Source: Tyto alba
Taxonomy: Eukaryota > Chordata > Aves > Strigiformes > Tytonidae
Length of the DNA stretch: 64,000 nt
Reading direction: 5' to 3'
NCBI RefSeq assembly: GCF_018691265.1
Contig: NW_024881322.1
Span: forward strand, 16,974,989-17,038,988
Positions 24,541-37,500 of the stretch are shown here, piece by piece. The notes below the pieces were generated by a model that was given only the letters and a program-made list of their open reading frames with translations, was not told the DNA's origin and did no database searches. Position 1 is the stretch's first letter; every line of letters begins with the position of its first letter. A program made the position numbers and the translations under genes.

Positions 24541-26956
24541 TTCCTTTGATTCCTTTTAAAGTACTTTTCACTTAGGTTCTTCTGCCTTTTCCTCTTAGAC
24601 AGCGTTTCTGATGATTAAATCTTTCATATTCTCTCCTACTCTCTGCCATCTCTATCAAAGGACTAATGGAGCGCTCTCAGCTCACTTTCACTGATAGGGC
24701 AACTTGCCCTATAGGGCGAGAGGAATAGCTTTTGCTGATTTGACCGCCTGGCTTTCAAAATTAAATTTTGGTCTCAGAGCCAGTGGATCTTGTTTACAGC
24801 AGTTGGAACATGTGTGGTTTTGGACACTGTGCATAGATTTCTGTGCTTGTTCTATACATGGATATATTTACTTACCTCATTGGGAAGCTTAATTCAATAT
24901 TTGTATGATGCTTTGAAATCCTAAGATGCTGTGGAGAATATTGTTCATTCATGCCACATCACAGTGAGTAACATACAGTAGTCTAAGAACCTTTTATTAC
25001 CAATGCATTTATAGGTAAAAACCTGTGCACTATTGTAGTAGCAGGACTTTGGCTTACCTAATGGGACTTCTTTATAATTTTTAATTAAAAAATGAGGTAA
25101 GATCAAGAAGTGTAAGTCTTTTATCAAATATATATATTTTTTCATGTCTGATACTTTCAAATAAGCTGCAAAGTGTCTGAAGGTCAAGTGATTTTTATGT
25201 GGTCATACCTCACAGAAAGCATCTTCAAGTCACACTGTGTTTCATGAATACTGTGAAAAGGATTTGTGCTTGAGAAGAAAAGGGACTTTATCTTGGAAGA
25301 TACTTCTGGCCGACTGATAGGACTTGGGCGGCCTCTTCTAGTTTTGTTTTCTTATGGATTAAGATTATCCAGAATGTATTTTAATAATAAGCTTGTCATT
25401 CTATAATAGATATTTTTATTTTACATTGTATGTACGTGACATTAAACACTTACCTAACATTATGTATTTGTTTGTGCGAGTAGGTGATGCATACACATAC
25501 ATAGTTTGCTCTCCAAGAGATAATAGAATTGTATGGTGGACTGGTACTGAAGCCTCTGACATGTAAATAAGGCAGTTTACCCACAGGCTCCTTTACAGTT
25601 CTGTGGTCTGTCATTTCAGATCACTTTTGGGCTTTTTTTAGAATCCCTTCTTCCTCAGTTAGGGAGCTTTCTATTCTCCAAACTAGAGGAAACATGCACA
25701 AAAAGTTGTTCATGTGACACCAGACCGGATGGTAAACTCAGAATGCATTGTGGTGGTTGTTGTAAGAGCCAACACGTAGAGGGTTATTATCATCTTAGTT
25801 TCATGTGTGTACCGACAGCCTAGCTCCACCTCTCTTACTGTTGTGTAGCAGGGCATGTGATAGTTCATGGCACTGAACTATTGACTGCAGAAAAGACTTT
25901 AAAATCATGCCTTTGATTAGATGTTTTCTAACTCCATGCAATAAACCCAGGCTTTTTTGCATAGTGCATATTAAACTCTAGAGATGTTAAAACCAGATCA
26001 TGGCTCCTTATAAATTAAGCTGAAGTGCTCTTTATGAACAGGCCTGTGAACTATCAAATCTGATGAGGGGCTGTGTGTGATTAAGGGTGATCACAGGTGC
26101 AATATTCATAAATCAGAGATCAATGTGTGCCTTCTATCAAGGCTTCCCATTTGCTTTTGTATGTCAGTGCACAAGGAAGATCAACAAAAAAGATTGTGGT
26201 GCAGCCCTGCAACTTGTACTTTGATTTCATTCCCTTGTTATTACTATTCGTTTTTTTCCTGATTCTGTTGAAAGAAGTAATTTCATTCTTAGTTTCATCC
26301 TTACTTTCAAAATGGCTACCTAGATGTCAAGAGCAGTCATTTGTGCTCACAATATTTGCATGTGCATTTATGATGTACATGCATGTATGATTTTATTATA
26401 AGCTACTACAGCGTGCTGATCGCTTCTCCTGAAAGAACATCAGACTAGCTGTGGTGGGACTACTCTGAACAAGGAATGAATAAGCCACCTCTTTTTCAGC
26501 ATATAACTACTACAGCATAGAATTTATATCAATATGACAATAAAATAAATAGTGTTTTCAGACCACATAGAAGCTAACAACCAGTCTCCCTAGTTCACCA
26601 AAAACCTATACTGTCTATTTTTCCATTTAAAGTAGCGGGAGGGTTAGTGGCTTTAATGAAAATCTCCAACTGGTGAATGGGAACATTCTTCAAGGCATGT
26701 GATACAGCAGCTTCATTGTGAGCTGTGGGCTGACCTGATCTGGTCAGGCTCGGCTGGAGCTCTTGCACAGCTCAGAAACTCCCCTGCAGCCCATGCAGTT
26801 ACTGCGCCTGCATAGCCATGGCAAGTGGCTTCCTAAAGTTAGCATAAAGCTCATCTAATGCTTTCAGTTTTAAAAAAAGTTGACAGGTTGCCAGCCTTTG
26901 AACAGTTGGTGCTCTTAATGCCAGGCTGTCTTTGTTAGAAATTAGAAGCCTAGCAG

Positions 26957-27012
26957 AAAGGGAAAAAAAGGAAAAAAAAAAAAAAAAAGGAAAAAAAAAA
27001 AAAAGAGGAGAA
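26957..27012. repeat. A-rich purine tract
   Basis: A run of A and G with several uninterrupted A stretches of 7 to 17 bases separated by GG or G. It is simple sequence. Confidence 0.85.
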
Positions 27013-30000
27013 ACACAGGAGATGCATAGGAAATTGTCTAACAGGCAGGTGTACAGACAGGCAAAACAATATGTATTTATCTTTTAAGCATAATCATATT
27101 CAAGTAGTATGCAGAAGCTCCAGTCATGATTGACACCCTGCTCTGTACTAGGTGCACTATAGACACTTAATAAAAGGCAGTCCTGGAGTCATAATGGAGA
27201 ATTAGTGGAGCTTCACATTTAACTGTAACACCAAGCACCTTACCACAATCAATTGTATGAAAGAATTTATAAAATGGTTCAAGAGGACTCTGGATACTCC
27301 TAATATTATAAGATAGAGTAAATGGTAGTATTTTAAAGTACTTTTATTGTCATGTATCCATATGCTATCTGTAGTAGGAGATGAAGATAACTATGGTTTA
27401 TTAGTGTGGTAATTGAGACTGAATGATGCGGACAATGTAACAGGGAGGCTAATATATATTTACTCAGAATGCTTAAATGGTTCAGTAACTTTACTGCATT
27501 ACTCTGCTAACCTCTTCCAATCTGTTAAATATGTATTGAGTAGATAATGAGACTATATCCTTGGTAGAACAAATTATTTAATGTAAAGCAGTGGTTTAAA
27601 GCTACTAGTTGTGAATTATTCCAAAACCTTTACCAAATAAGTTCCCAAGATGAGGACTGTAGCTCACTGTCAGTTTAAAGAAAGAAATCTTGTCAGATTA
27701 TGCTGGCTCTTTCCTGTGTTTTCAGCTGCTAATTTGCATTAAAATATGTCTAAAAATACATCAGTTCTTCCCTAATATTACTTTGCTGTGGCAGTATTTA
27801 CTGTATTCACCAAAGTGTTGCTATGTACTTGTCTTGCAAAAGCCTTCAAGTCACATGGAGACTCCTCATCCAGGCATAAATGATAGTATAAGAAGAGCTG
27901 ACAGTCTCTTCTCTAGCATTTACCTTGCAGTCTGTGCATTAGCGAAAGGATGCTTTTTTCCCCCCACAAATAGCAGAATAAAATGTTCCAGATTGATTTA
28001 AATTTCTCCTTTAAAGGTGACTAGAAATGTTTCCAACACAATTGCAATAGCTTTTGATAACTATTACTATAATTCACTTTGTGTGCATTTATTTCAACAT
28101 AGACATTCTCCCCATGCATCCATGAATTGCTTATTAAATGGTCTAAACTCAATTAAGAAAAGACTATTTCAGCACAGTATTTTATATGTATACTTAAATG
28201 TACTTTTAAAATACACTCTCAGTAAGATCTGTTGTATAGGTTGATACTTAAATACAATGCAAGTTCAATGTAGATGCTTGGAAAATAATTAACATCTTCA
28301 GTGTTATTTTATACACTTATGAGATGCACAGTGTCTGTACTCTGCACAGATAGGACTTCCTCAGGTGTCACTAGGTATATAAGGGTTAAAATCCTATTTC
28401 TGTTTGGTTCAATAGAAAAACTCCTTTCTGTAGTACTAAGATTCCCTCTTACTCATTGAAAGCATGAAAGACAAGACTAAGGTCTCAAAAATACCATTTA
28501 ATGTATTGTCATTTAGCAATAATCTAAATAATATATAAAAATATAAAGTCAACATAAAATATTATTGTTATTGATAATAGTAATATATAACATTATGATG
28601 AGAGAAGGCACCTATGTGGTCTAAAAAAATAATAAATAAACTGAAAGAAAACTCTTAAGATTACTGGGTCAACCCCCTGGTCTTCATTCCAGAATGAAAT
28701 AGAAATAGATTCATCAAGGGGTCAGTCTTTCAAGGCCTTAATTCATGTTTTAAAAATTGTCTAGATGGTTTTCAGTGCAGTCTTCTCAGGTGATTAATTT
28801 GGCAAAATCCTCAAAAGACCACTGTATCGAGATGGCTATTACTAACCCCATCCCCTACTTCTTGTGCAAAGAAAATCTCATCCTGCAAGTGACATACAAG
28901 ATTCAGCTGAGCTTCCAGCTGGGCTGGCTGCATTAGTAGCAGCCACAGGTTGCTCTGTATAACTCCCTAAAACAGGTAATTTCTCAAAATCGGTATGTTC
29001 ATAGATGTAACATTTCCAGCTTGGAAGAAAAGAATAATAAAATAGACAGCATATTGAAATCATTTGTCACAGTGATTCTTAAATGTTGTTTCATTTTTTC
29101 ATTAATAGACTTCAGGTATAGTATGAATGCAAAAAAAAAATTTCAATATAAAACCCATCCAAATAATTTAACAAGTAGTGCTTAAATGAGAGACGGAGGG
29201 AAGCATGCCTAAGGTGGGGCTTGAAGGCAAACTCAGAAGAAAAAGAAAGACATGAATGTGTAGAATAATACTGTCTTGGAGGAGAGAATTAGTATGGACT
29301 GTTCAAGTGCATGAGCAGTAACTAAATTATATTTGTAAATAAACAGATTCTTCCACTTCTTCAAGGAGCATTAAGCTGGAAATGAGCTCAAAATAAGACT
29401 GGTGATTAGTGTAAAACAAACGCATTTCTGACAGGTAACCACCATTTCTGTTTGGTTGTTTTAGTCATGATGCAGAATAGGAATGGAATTCAGTTCTATT
29501 TGCACATCCATAAAATGCAGATTCAAGTCTAGGATATGTCTGAGACATATGGCATGATTTTTTTATTGTTTAATTGCCAAAATTTTTCATTATGCAGTGT
29601 AGATTGATAGAGACCGAGTTGTACCAGAAGAAATTTCTGAAGGTAGATGCTGTCTTGAGCACATGTTTAAACTGTAGAAGATGTAGGGGCATGAAGATGA
29701 AACCTTCTGAGCATCTTCAATTTCTTTTGATGTCTGCATGAATGAAAGTCTGGGGTCATAATTTTTAATAGTGACATACTGAACATTTTGAGAGTTTAAT
29801 ATTCCTTTTTTAAAACTACCTTCATTATGAAGCATGTAAAGAAAGAACTAGAACCATATTTTGCTATGGGTACCTATATACATCTTTCAGGTTTTTTATT
29901 TGTTTGTTTTTTTAGTACAACTACAACAACAAAACAATGGTCAAGCCAAGATGCATTCATTTCAAACTATAATGATATATTTTTAGCTGCATAAAGCAAG

Positions 30001-31320
30001 AAGATAATGGCTCTTTTCTGTCAATGCACCCTCATCTTCCTTTTTAGCTACATTAGGAATGTTATGAAATACTTTCTTGCCTTGCATTTCTAGAAAATAA
30101 GTTTTTTCTCACAGGCAGATGATCTCAATTTTCATGTGCACTCTTTCTCCCTCAGAGAAAGACGCATGTTTATAGACAGTCCCAGTAGGAAACCCCACGT
30201 TGTTCTTGATAAACCCAAGACTTCCCTCAGTAATAGAGCTGTCCATCCTATGGCATTTAATTCTATTCATATAATCATAAAGACTTGTTTGGTCATAATT
30301 TGAAATACATTGCATGTATTTTTCCTGTGTGCAGTCCTCATAACTATCATACTAGAGACTTGGATGGAAATTCTGCTATGGATGATTTTTAGAGCTCTGC
30401 CATGCAAAGGGTCCTTGGCCATCAAACTACAAAAGGGAAAAACTATGCTAAAATAGTAGTTTGTTAGGAATAAAAAAGCATGGTTTTTATTTTTCAATAT
30501 TAATTCAGAAGTTTCAGTTTCTTTTGCAGCTTGGCTCATTTTCTTCTTTGGCCCCAGCTGATCAGTGTATTGGATGCCATTTGGTCCCACCAGTGTTTGA
30601 AATTCTTAATTATCCTTTCTAGCTTTCTGAAATTGTGTTTTAGTTCTTGACATTCACATACTGTAAATATAGCTCTGTCCAGGATGAATTCCATTTAGCA
30701 GACAATGCTTGACAGCCCTAGTAAATTCAGAATGATCTATTAATTCATCAATATGTGTGTATAATTTCCATTAAGCTCAATAAAATTTGTGTACAGCTGT
30801 AATAACTAGAGTCTTTTAACACTTTAGTGTCTTACTAATTGCCAGCGAGGTTTCACCAGTAGACTGGATGCCTCCCCAGGTTTTAAGGCTCTGGAAGTGT
30901 TGATTTGAAAAATAAGGAAGGATTAATTTTCTTATGGGAGTAGCTTTGCTGGAAGATCCTCCTTCTGCACATCTTGGGAAGTGTGTCTGTCCCAGTCTGC
31001 TAGGGCACTTTCCTAACCTGTAGTGTGTGCAGTGCAGATTCCTGCTGGCCCAAGTTGCAGGCATTTTCTGGTTGCAGGGTAGGGGTGATAAAGCTTGCAG
31101 TTGCCCTGCTCCCATTGCAAGAGTGTCTCACTGCTTGCCTAGGAACATCCTCACATTTACACTCTGGAAAGAAAAGGTTAGGAGGAAGAGTAGAAGAGAG
31201 AAGTATCTAATAACTTCATATTGTGCCCTAACACAATTTGACCATGTTTTCATTTCAAAGGTTAATATATTCAACTTGGATTTGTTGAATCATGTAAAGT
31301 AATATTTCAAAACATCCTCC

Positions 31321-31364
31321 AGGAAAAAAAGAAAAAAAAAAAAAGAAAAAAAAAAAAAGAAGAG
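31321..31364. repeat. A-rich purine tract
   Basis: A-runs of 7 to 13 bases are separated by single G residues and followed by GAAGAG. It is simple sequence. Confidence 0.85.
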
Positions 31365-33268
31365 TATATATATGATGGTTAGCTTATTTTATAGGACTAA
31401 AAAATGCCTGAAGATCTTTGTAATGATTTTTGTGTGACAAAATCAGTCAAAGTTAATGATTTTGCAGGCCCCAGTTGTGGTTATATTAAAAATAATTGCA
31501 TTACCCTTGCACAACTCATTGCTGTTGCTACATAGTTTAAATATTTTATGTAGTTTTTAAGGACTGATCCTATTCCGAGGTGGGGAAAAATGAAATAATC
31601 TGTGCCATTTCTTCCATCTCAAACCACAAGGAAACTTTATACTATCACCATTATTGAGATACTCATCAATCAACCTGCTGAATCTTCCTGTTTTGACTTC
31701 TTTTATCCTTTATAATTATTTTTTAAATGCATGACTATTCGTGAGCAATTTGAGTATGTTTTTGAAAACCTCAATTAGCATATGCTAAAGAAGTGTGAAG
31801 TTTGAACATCTCAGATAATGTCAGATTTTTGTCCAGTGGAGGACTCCATGAAATGGGTGATATGCAAGTATATATGTATAAAAATATAAATGGATGATGT
31901 GCAAGTATATTGCTTTTGTTGTGCTTGTTGGAAGGACCTTAAAAAGCAGAAATTTAGTTTGCAAAATGGTCTGCTGAGCTTTAAATACTTACTCAGAGAA
32001 GCTGTTTATTACTTACTCAGGTGAATAATAAAGGCCAATGAATACTGAAAGGGCTGCAAGATCTCAGAATGAAAGCAATAGGATTTTTTGCCTGTCATGG
32101 TCAGAAGTTTTTCTTTTTACAGTGAATATATGCAGTCAGTTTCTGATACTATATCAGCACTATCACTTTTGCTGTAGCTAAAGAACAGAAAATGTAGGTT
32201 TACAAATTTGAAAAATTGTGGGATATAGAGCAGGCGGAGAATGGAATATGTTAACAAGAAAGAAGTCATGGAAAGGGGCAATTTTGAACTAGTTTAATGG
32301 CACCAGTTAATATTTTGTTCTTAGTTAATTCCTCAAAACCTCACATATCCTAAACACCAAGAAGTGTTTGTGGGTATAAGGAATGGGGAGGGCACAGCAG
32401 GAGGGCTCAGGATGACGCAGAGAAGAGGTAACGGAGTCTCTATGGGAATGTTTATTCTTTCAAAACCAGAAATAAGTATAATGACAGCATTCATAGTGCA
32501 CTTTCTCATTCCACTTTTGCTACAGAGGTATTGGCATTACTTCTATGAAAGCATTAAAAATATTAATGTATTAATACTCGACTATGGATAAGGCAAGGAA
32601 AGGAAAGGTTCAGGGAGAAAAAATTACGGCAGTTGGACAAGATCACAGAAACAATTCTTCCCAGGACCGGCACTTAAGCTTTGTTCTGTGCTGTGCTCAA
32701 ACCTCTAGGCCACAGCTCTCATGGGGTATCACATATTGCGTAGGGATGAGTTTTCAAAGTGACCTAAAAGACAGGCACTGTACTCCCTCTGAACGGCAAT
32801 AGGATTGAGGAACCTAATATCCCAATGCCTTTCTGAAAATCTCGTCTTACATACAGTCTTAACCACTTCATCACACTCACTAAATAACATCAGATACTTG
32901 TTAACAGCATGTGTATTAGTCACTGAAAATAATTTATCCCTGCTTTGAGACTCCTCTAAAGAAATTATACCTCTCAATTTCTCAGCCTTCTCTATATAAC
33001 ACCTGAGAAGTAATTGTTTTCATTTTTCTTTGCCTCATTGATTGTAGAATAAATAATCCATGAATAACTCCCCACCCTCATTATTCTACCGTATCTGGTG
33101 AGCAATAACTTTCGGCTCAGCCTGTTTAAGGGCAGTGGCAGGAGGGATGGAGAGGGATGGGAAAGCACAGTCAGACCCTTGAACTCCCCGAGCCGTAAGC
33201 CCAGGCCTATGGCCAGGTTGCCTCCGTCACCTCTCGTAGGTGAAAACCGTCATGATACCTCAGTGCAG

Positions 33269-33285
33269 CCCCCCCCCCCCCCCCC
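33269..33285. repeat. C17 homopolymer in the promoter
   Basis: Seventeen consecutive C residues on the + strand, hence G17 on the - strand, at the upstream edge of the CpG island. Confidence 0.95.
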
Positions 33286-33719
33286 GGCTCGCTCTCGGAG
33301 TGGGAATTAACGCCCGACGGAAAACACCCGCAGCAGCGGCTCCTGCAGGCCCAGCTCTCGGCGGGCGGGATGCCGCTCCCCCCCCGCCCCCGCCCCGAAT
33401 TGGGGCCGCTGGCAGGACTCGCCCGCTGCCCGCCGGGCCCGGATCCCTCCCGGAGGGACCTGGGGGGGGGGCTGGGGGGGACCGGTGCCTCCCCGCTGAG
33501 CGCCGAGCCGCGCTCCGCTCCGCACCGCTCCGCGCCCGGCGGCAGCACCGCTGACAGCGGCCCCGCCGGTCCCACCGCCCCCCCGGCCCCCCCGATCCCC
33601 CCTCCCGGCCCGGCAGGAGGGGACGAGCAGGCTGCTGGAGGCCGGGGGGGCGCAGAGGAAGGAGGAGGAGCTGGAGGAAGGGGAGGGGAGGGCTAGGGAG
33701 AGGATTTTCCCTTCTGCTG

Positions 33720-33720
<1 letters not shown>

Positions 33721-33753
<33 letters not shown>
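33721..33753. repeat. T33 homopolymer in the promoter
   Basis: Thirty-three consecutive T residues lie inside the CpG island. Poly(dA:dT) tracts are known to disfavour nucleosomes, so this may help keep the promoter open; that role is inferred. The length is prone to assembly or sequencing error. Confidence 0.95.
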
Positions 33754-33820
33754 CTGGGAGGGGGAGGTTGCCGCTGCTCCTGGCAGCGTTTCCTCCTGCT
33801 GGAGGATGATGAATACATGA

Positions 33821-34482
33821 GGAGAGAGGCTCCGAGCCTGCTCTTGTGCTGCGGGAGTGTCTCTTCCTCCCTCTCTCCCCCTCGCCCCGTTCCCGTGTGG
33901 GTGTGTTTGGCTCCCCGGCTGCCTGTGCGTGCACACCGTGTAGATATATCCGAGCGGGGAGGTTATTGCCAGCTTCCCTCGGCAGCGCTGCGCTGGGCAG
34001 GAAGGAGGGCTCAGCTGCAGTGGGAGCATCAACAGCAGCATTAGCAGCACCAACAGCTTTTTCGCCGTTCTCCCTTCCTTTCATCTCCATCTCCCTTCCC
34101 TCCCTTCCCCACGCCCCCACCCCCCACGTCTTTTTGGGCATTGCTTTGTAAAATTTCTCTTCTACAATCTTTGTTATTTGATACTTCGTGGCTTTTTTTT
34201 TTTTTTTTTTTTTTTTTTATCTCCACCCTGAGAAGGAGGCATAGACACGCACACACACAAACACAGAGAAATAAGAGAAAGAAAAGTACCGGGACTTATC
34301 CTGCTGCTGCAAACCCAGAGATAGCAGACGAAGAGGGGTTTGGCTTCTACCCCAAGGTAAAGCCCAACCCCCTTTACCTCCTCACCACCTCCTCCGAGAA
34401 AGAGAGAGAGAAGGAGCCAAAGTGGAGAAAAGCAGGTCTTCTGCGGCTGGCCTTTGGAGTACAGGGAGCCGGGGAGTGAAGG
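33821..34482 (+). promoter_or_regulatory. CNTNAP2: Probable CNTNAP2 5' leader, free of ATG
   Basis: No ATG occurs on the + strand from just after 33819 to the start codon at 34483. This is unusual over about 660 bases and fits a leader under selection against upstream starts. Upstream of it are ATGs at 33806, 33809 and 33817. The first two give a very short frame ending at 33820, and the third a 75-codon frame ending at 34044. They would be upstream ORFs only if transcription starts left of them. The region contains a T26 run at 34193-34218 and a short AC-rich tract near 34247-34262. Confidence 0.6.
34193..34218. repeat. T26 homopolymer in the probable leader
   Basis: Twenty-six consecutive T residues lie about 265 bases before the start codon. 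If transcribed, they give a U-rich stretch in the mRNA leader. Confidence 0.95.
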
Positions 34483-34579
34483 ATGGTTGTGGCTACCCGA
34501 GCTGGCTGCAGGGCAGCTCTCTTCCTCTGGATTTTCAGCAGCATGAGCTGCAGAGCCAGGACTGCTCTGCCTGCATCTC
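34483..34579 (+). CDS. CNTNAP2: CNTNAP2 (Caspr2) first coding exon, signal peptide
   Basis: This exon encodes the first 32 residues, plus one base of the next codon, of contactin-associated protein-like 2. That protein is a single-pass neurexin-superfamily adhesion molecule that clusters potassium channels at juxtaparanodes of myelinated axons and acts at synapses. The peptide has a hydrophobic core (AALFLWIFSS) typical of a signal peptide. It matches the human CNTNAP2 N-terminus as I remember it at RAGC-AAL-LWI-SS, then CRA-TA, with the same spacing. The ATG is in a strong context (A at -3, G at +4). An in-frame TGA at 34477-34479 lies six bases upstream, so translation cannot start earlier in this frame. 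The exon ends at a perfect GTAAGT donor, leaving phase 1. Discoidin, laminin-G and EGF domains must be encoded by exons beyond this window. The frame continuing past 34579 is intron read-through. Confidence 0.93.
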
Positions 34580-34585
34580 GTAAGT
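34580..34585 (+). other. CNTNAP2: CNTNAP2 exon 1 splice donor
   Basis: GTAAGT follows the coding stretch directly. It matches the vertebrate U1-complementary donor consensus at all six intronic positions and defines the start of intron 1. Confidence 0.92.
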
Positions 34586-37500
34586 ACCCTTCTCTAAGAT
34601 ATACAATTTTAGCTCTGCAAGAAGCCAGAGGGGAATTCCCACAACTCTGGAAGGTTGGTTATTTCTTCTCTGCTGGTGAATCCTGTGTTTGATTTTCTGC
34701 GTAGTTGGATGTGTATGTGTGCACTGTGGTTTAGTCCTGTTCTCAGTGCTCCCCATCAGGTCTTCCTTAGTGTAGATTATTTCAATGGTAGCTGATGTGG
34801 AAAGTTGAAAGACCTGCTCTATGATACAGTCGTGATTCTGCAATGGAGTCAGAGGGGGAAAGGAGTCAGATAGAAGCTGTTGAAAGTTTAGGGGTGGTTT
34901 CATGTTTGCTTGGGTTGGTTTGGTTTGTTTTTTCCCACCTTCCTCAGAAGGTATGCAGTTTGCATTTGTAAGTACTTCCACAGCTGTGTGAAGGAAAAGA
35001 GAAAATGTGAGCATTTTCCATAACTAGAGTTTTATCGAGCAGCAGCAAGAGAAAATTTTGCTTCATTTTAAGAGGAAAGAATGATGGTGAGTTGATGAGA
35101 GGGAACTCAGCCAGGACAGCTTTTCTTGAGAGTGAAGTTTTGCTTCCCATAATAAAATGAGCAAAGGTATTTTAGAGGAGGCCAGCAACTGCCCCCCTAG
35201 GGAGGCAGAAATAGTGGAGAAATCATCAAGCATCTGCCGAAATGCTGAACTTTGGACTGGAGGAGTGCAGGTCACCTATACAGGACCCAATTCTGCTATT
35301 GGTGTCAAAATGACAGTGTACTCATTGATTTCAATGGATCAAATATTTAACATTGCACTTAGGTATAGTTTCCAGCAAAACATTTGCAGGTAGATGTCAG
35401 TGTTAAGTATTTAGTTGTTTCTCTTCAGAGAGACCATGTAAAGCATTTGCCATTTGGGAAGTATTTTTGAAATGCATACTGAAATGAAGCAGTGCATTTT
35501 TATAGAATCATCAAAAATAGACACTACTGTTGACTTCCTCTGCTGTTTGTAGAGGAAAGAAATGTCCTGAGATGTTACAGATAGATGTGTTGGGATTGTG
35601 TGTATGTGCATGGGAGCTGATTCTACTGACCAAGCAGGGAATTGTCTTGGAATGTAATAGATCTCTACTGCAGTATATACTATGTGGATCATTATATTTA
35701 TTTATTTGTTTCTTTGGAGGAGGACTGAACAATGCAATGATTAGGGAAGTGGAGCACTGCTATACTTTCTCAGTGGGTTTCTATCTGTTACCATCTGATA
35801 CCTATTGAAAAATAAATCAGTGTTGCTGTTCCAGGGATTTGCTTACACTTAGACATTTATTTGCATGTCAACAGAAAATGTACAGCAGTGTCTGCATTGT
35901 ATCTAAGTCTCAGAGGCTATAGGATGTTCAGTTATTTTTCTGCCTCTGACTGAGGAGAAATATTGATCTTGAGGTTTACTGCTTAGTTTTGACCAGCTAT
36001 CTAATTTTTCTTCTGAATATTATTGCTTCATGGTCATCTCTCAGGCTCTGCATAACAGGAATATACAGGGGGGAAAAAAAAGATTTATGATTTAGGTTGT
36101 CAGAAATCTGTTTTTGGAAAACAAAGTTCCCTATACTGCTTTTCTATAATAGGATTTCTGAGCTTTTCCTTTGGTCGTTCAGTAGTTCATGGCTGTAGTT
36201 TAACATGAAAATGACCAGCAGTGGGTTACTTGATTACCCAGCAAACAAGTCTTTAACTTTTCAGAGAAGTTAGTTGAGAAGTTAATGATTGTAGTAACAT
36301 CACTGTAACCAGGAATTCCATGAATAAAGGATATATATAATCTTAATTACAATTTGCTCATATACATTTGCATCTTGACAATTTTTTTTTCAGATATTCA
36401 AAATTTCTTTATATTAATTCACCTTCCAAGAGCTTATACAATACGGTCCTTATGGAGTGTATAGCATTTCATTTCTGACTCACTTCTAAAAGTGAAAGTG
36501 GAGCTAGATTTGTTTACTAGGAACAGAAATATAGCTAGAAGTACACATCATCCTTAAAATCAGTGTTCACATTGCAGTACATGCTTAAAATTCTTGTAAA
36601 GACATGCGGGTGCTTGGGAAGTGGTACAGTAGGAACTCAAGTGCTGTGTCACAGTGTTTTGGTGCGCCACTTAACTGGTTATTCCGTTGCACGCTATGGT
36701 ATACAGACTGGTCACTATGCTGTATTTTCTGGGATTTTTTTGTCACTGTGTATGCAACTGGTTGTGAATGGCATTGGGGAGTTTTGTTCTCCTTTGACAA
36801 GAGAATGCAATTTTTAATCTCTTTTTTTTTTTTTTTTTTTTTTTTTTTATCTCATCAGTTGCTTTTGAACATCATATTGGGAATACTTCTGAAAGAATTA
36901 AAAATTGTGTGAAATTCAACTCTGATGTAAAACTGATTTCTAACTACATTTTTTTTTCTCCTCTGTTGCTGCTTTATGATTTAACTTTGAAGTCACTGAC
37001 AAAAAAATAATTTATTCTCTACAGTATTTTTTACTAAGTATGTAAGATTCATGGTGTGCAGTGAATTATGAATCCCTATATGTGAGCTTGCTAGTCAGTA
37101 TTTTCTTACAGTATGCTTGTGCTGACAGAAAAAGATACAGTTTTCAGAAAGAATAGAATGGGACATCACTTATGCCAATATACTGCATCTCAAATTTTTG
37201 TTTACTTTGCAAAATCAGTAAATCTATCTCTGTCATTAAAATGATGTGTCTCGGTAATACTGATTCAGAAGTGATCCCGTTGAAAGCTTTGCATTTCATT
37301 CAGTTTTATCTCAAGATGAAGTGAGTGTTGAAAACCATTCTTATAGTACAGTAAACATACACTATGATACAGTATCATACACACTAATACTCAGATCTTA
37401 CTGTAAATTCTATTCGTAGTCACGTTTTTCATCTCTTGGCAATAAATTCTTCATATTACTGCATTATTTTTTTTCGAATAAGCATAGAGGGATCAAAACA

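Larger units (their letters stand above)
24541..33164. other. AT-rich 5' intergenic DNA of CNTNAP2, no gene seen
   Basis: About 8.6 kb without a recognised gene or transposon. Visible structure is limited to purine homopolymer tracts at 26957-27012 and 31321-31364. There is also a small local near-duplication near 31855-31915 (ATATGCAAGTATAT against ATGTGCAAGTATAT). The sequence lies immediately upstream of the CNTNAP2 promoter, so distal regulatory elements are plausible but cannot be read directly. Confidence 0.5.
33165..34130 (+). promoter_or_regulatory. CNTNAP2: CpG-island promoter region of CNTNAP2
   Basis: Composition changes abruptly from AT-rich to strongly GC-rich, with dense CpG (for example CGGCGGGCGGGATGCCGC at 33359-33376, containing a GGGCGGG Sp1-type box). 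Long G or C runs on both strands could form G-quadruplexes, for example near 33462-33481. A 33-base T run lies at 33721-33753 and a C/T-rich tract at 34060-34130. No well-placed TATA box is obvious, as expected for a CpG-island promoter. The island lies just upstream of CNTNAP2 exon 1, so it is very probably its promoter. The exact start site cannot be fixed here. Overlapping long frames on both strands are GC artefacts. Confidence 0.85.

Noticed and set aside
28660..28800. Possible old CR1 3' fragment
   Set aside because: The resemblance is limited to a short GGGTCAACCCCCTG stretch, too little to support a call.
33260..34141. 293-codon minus-strand and similar frames across the CpG island
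   Set aside because: Long frames are expected in GC-rich promoters. They contain homopolymer-derived Lys and Gly runs and overlap the CNTNAP2 promoter.
34141..34479. 112-codon plus-strand frame ending just before the CNTNAP2 ATG
   Set aside because: It begins with TTG, not ATG, and reads through the T26 run. It is leader sequence.
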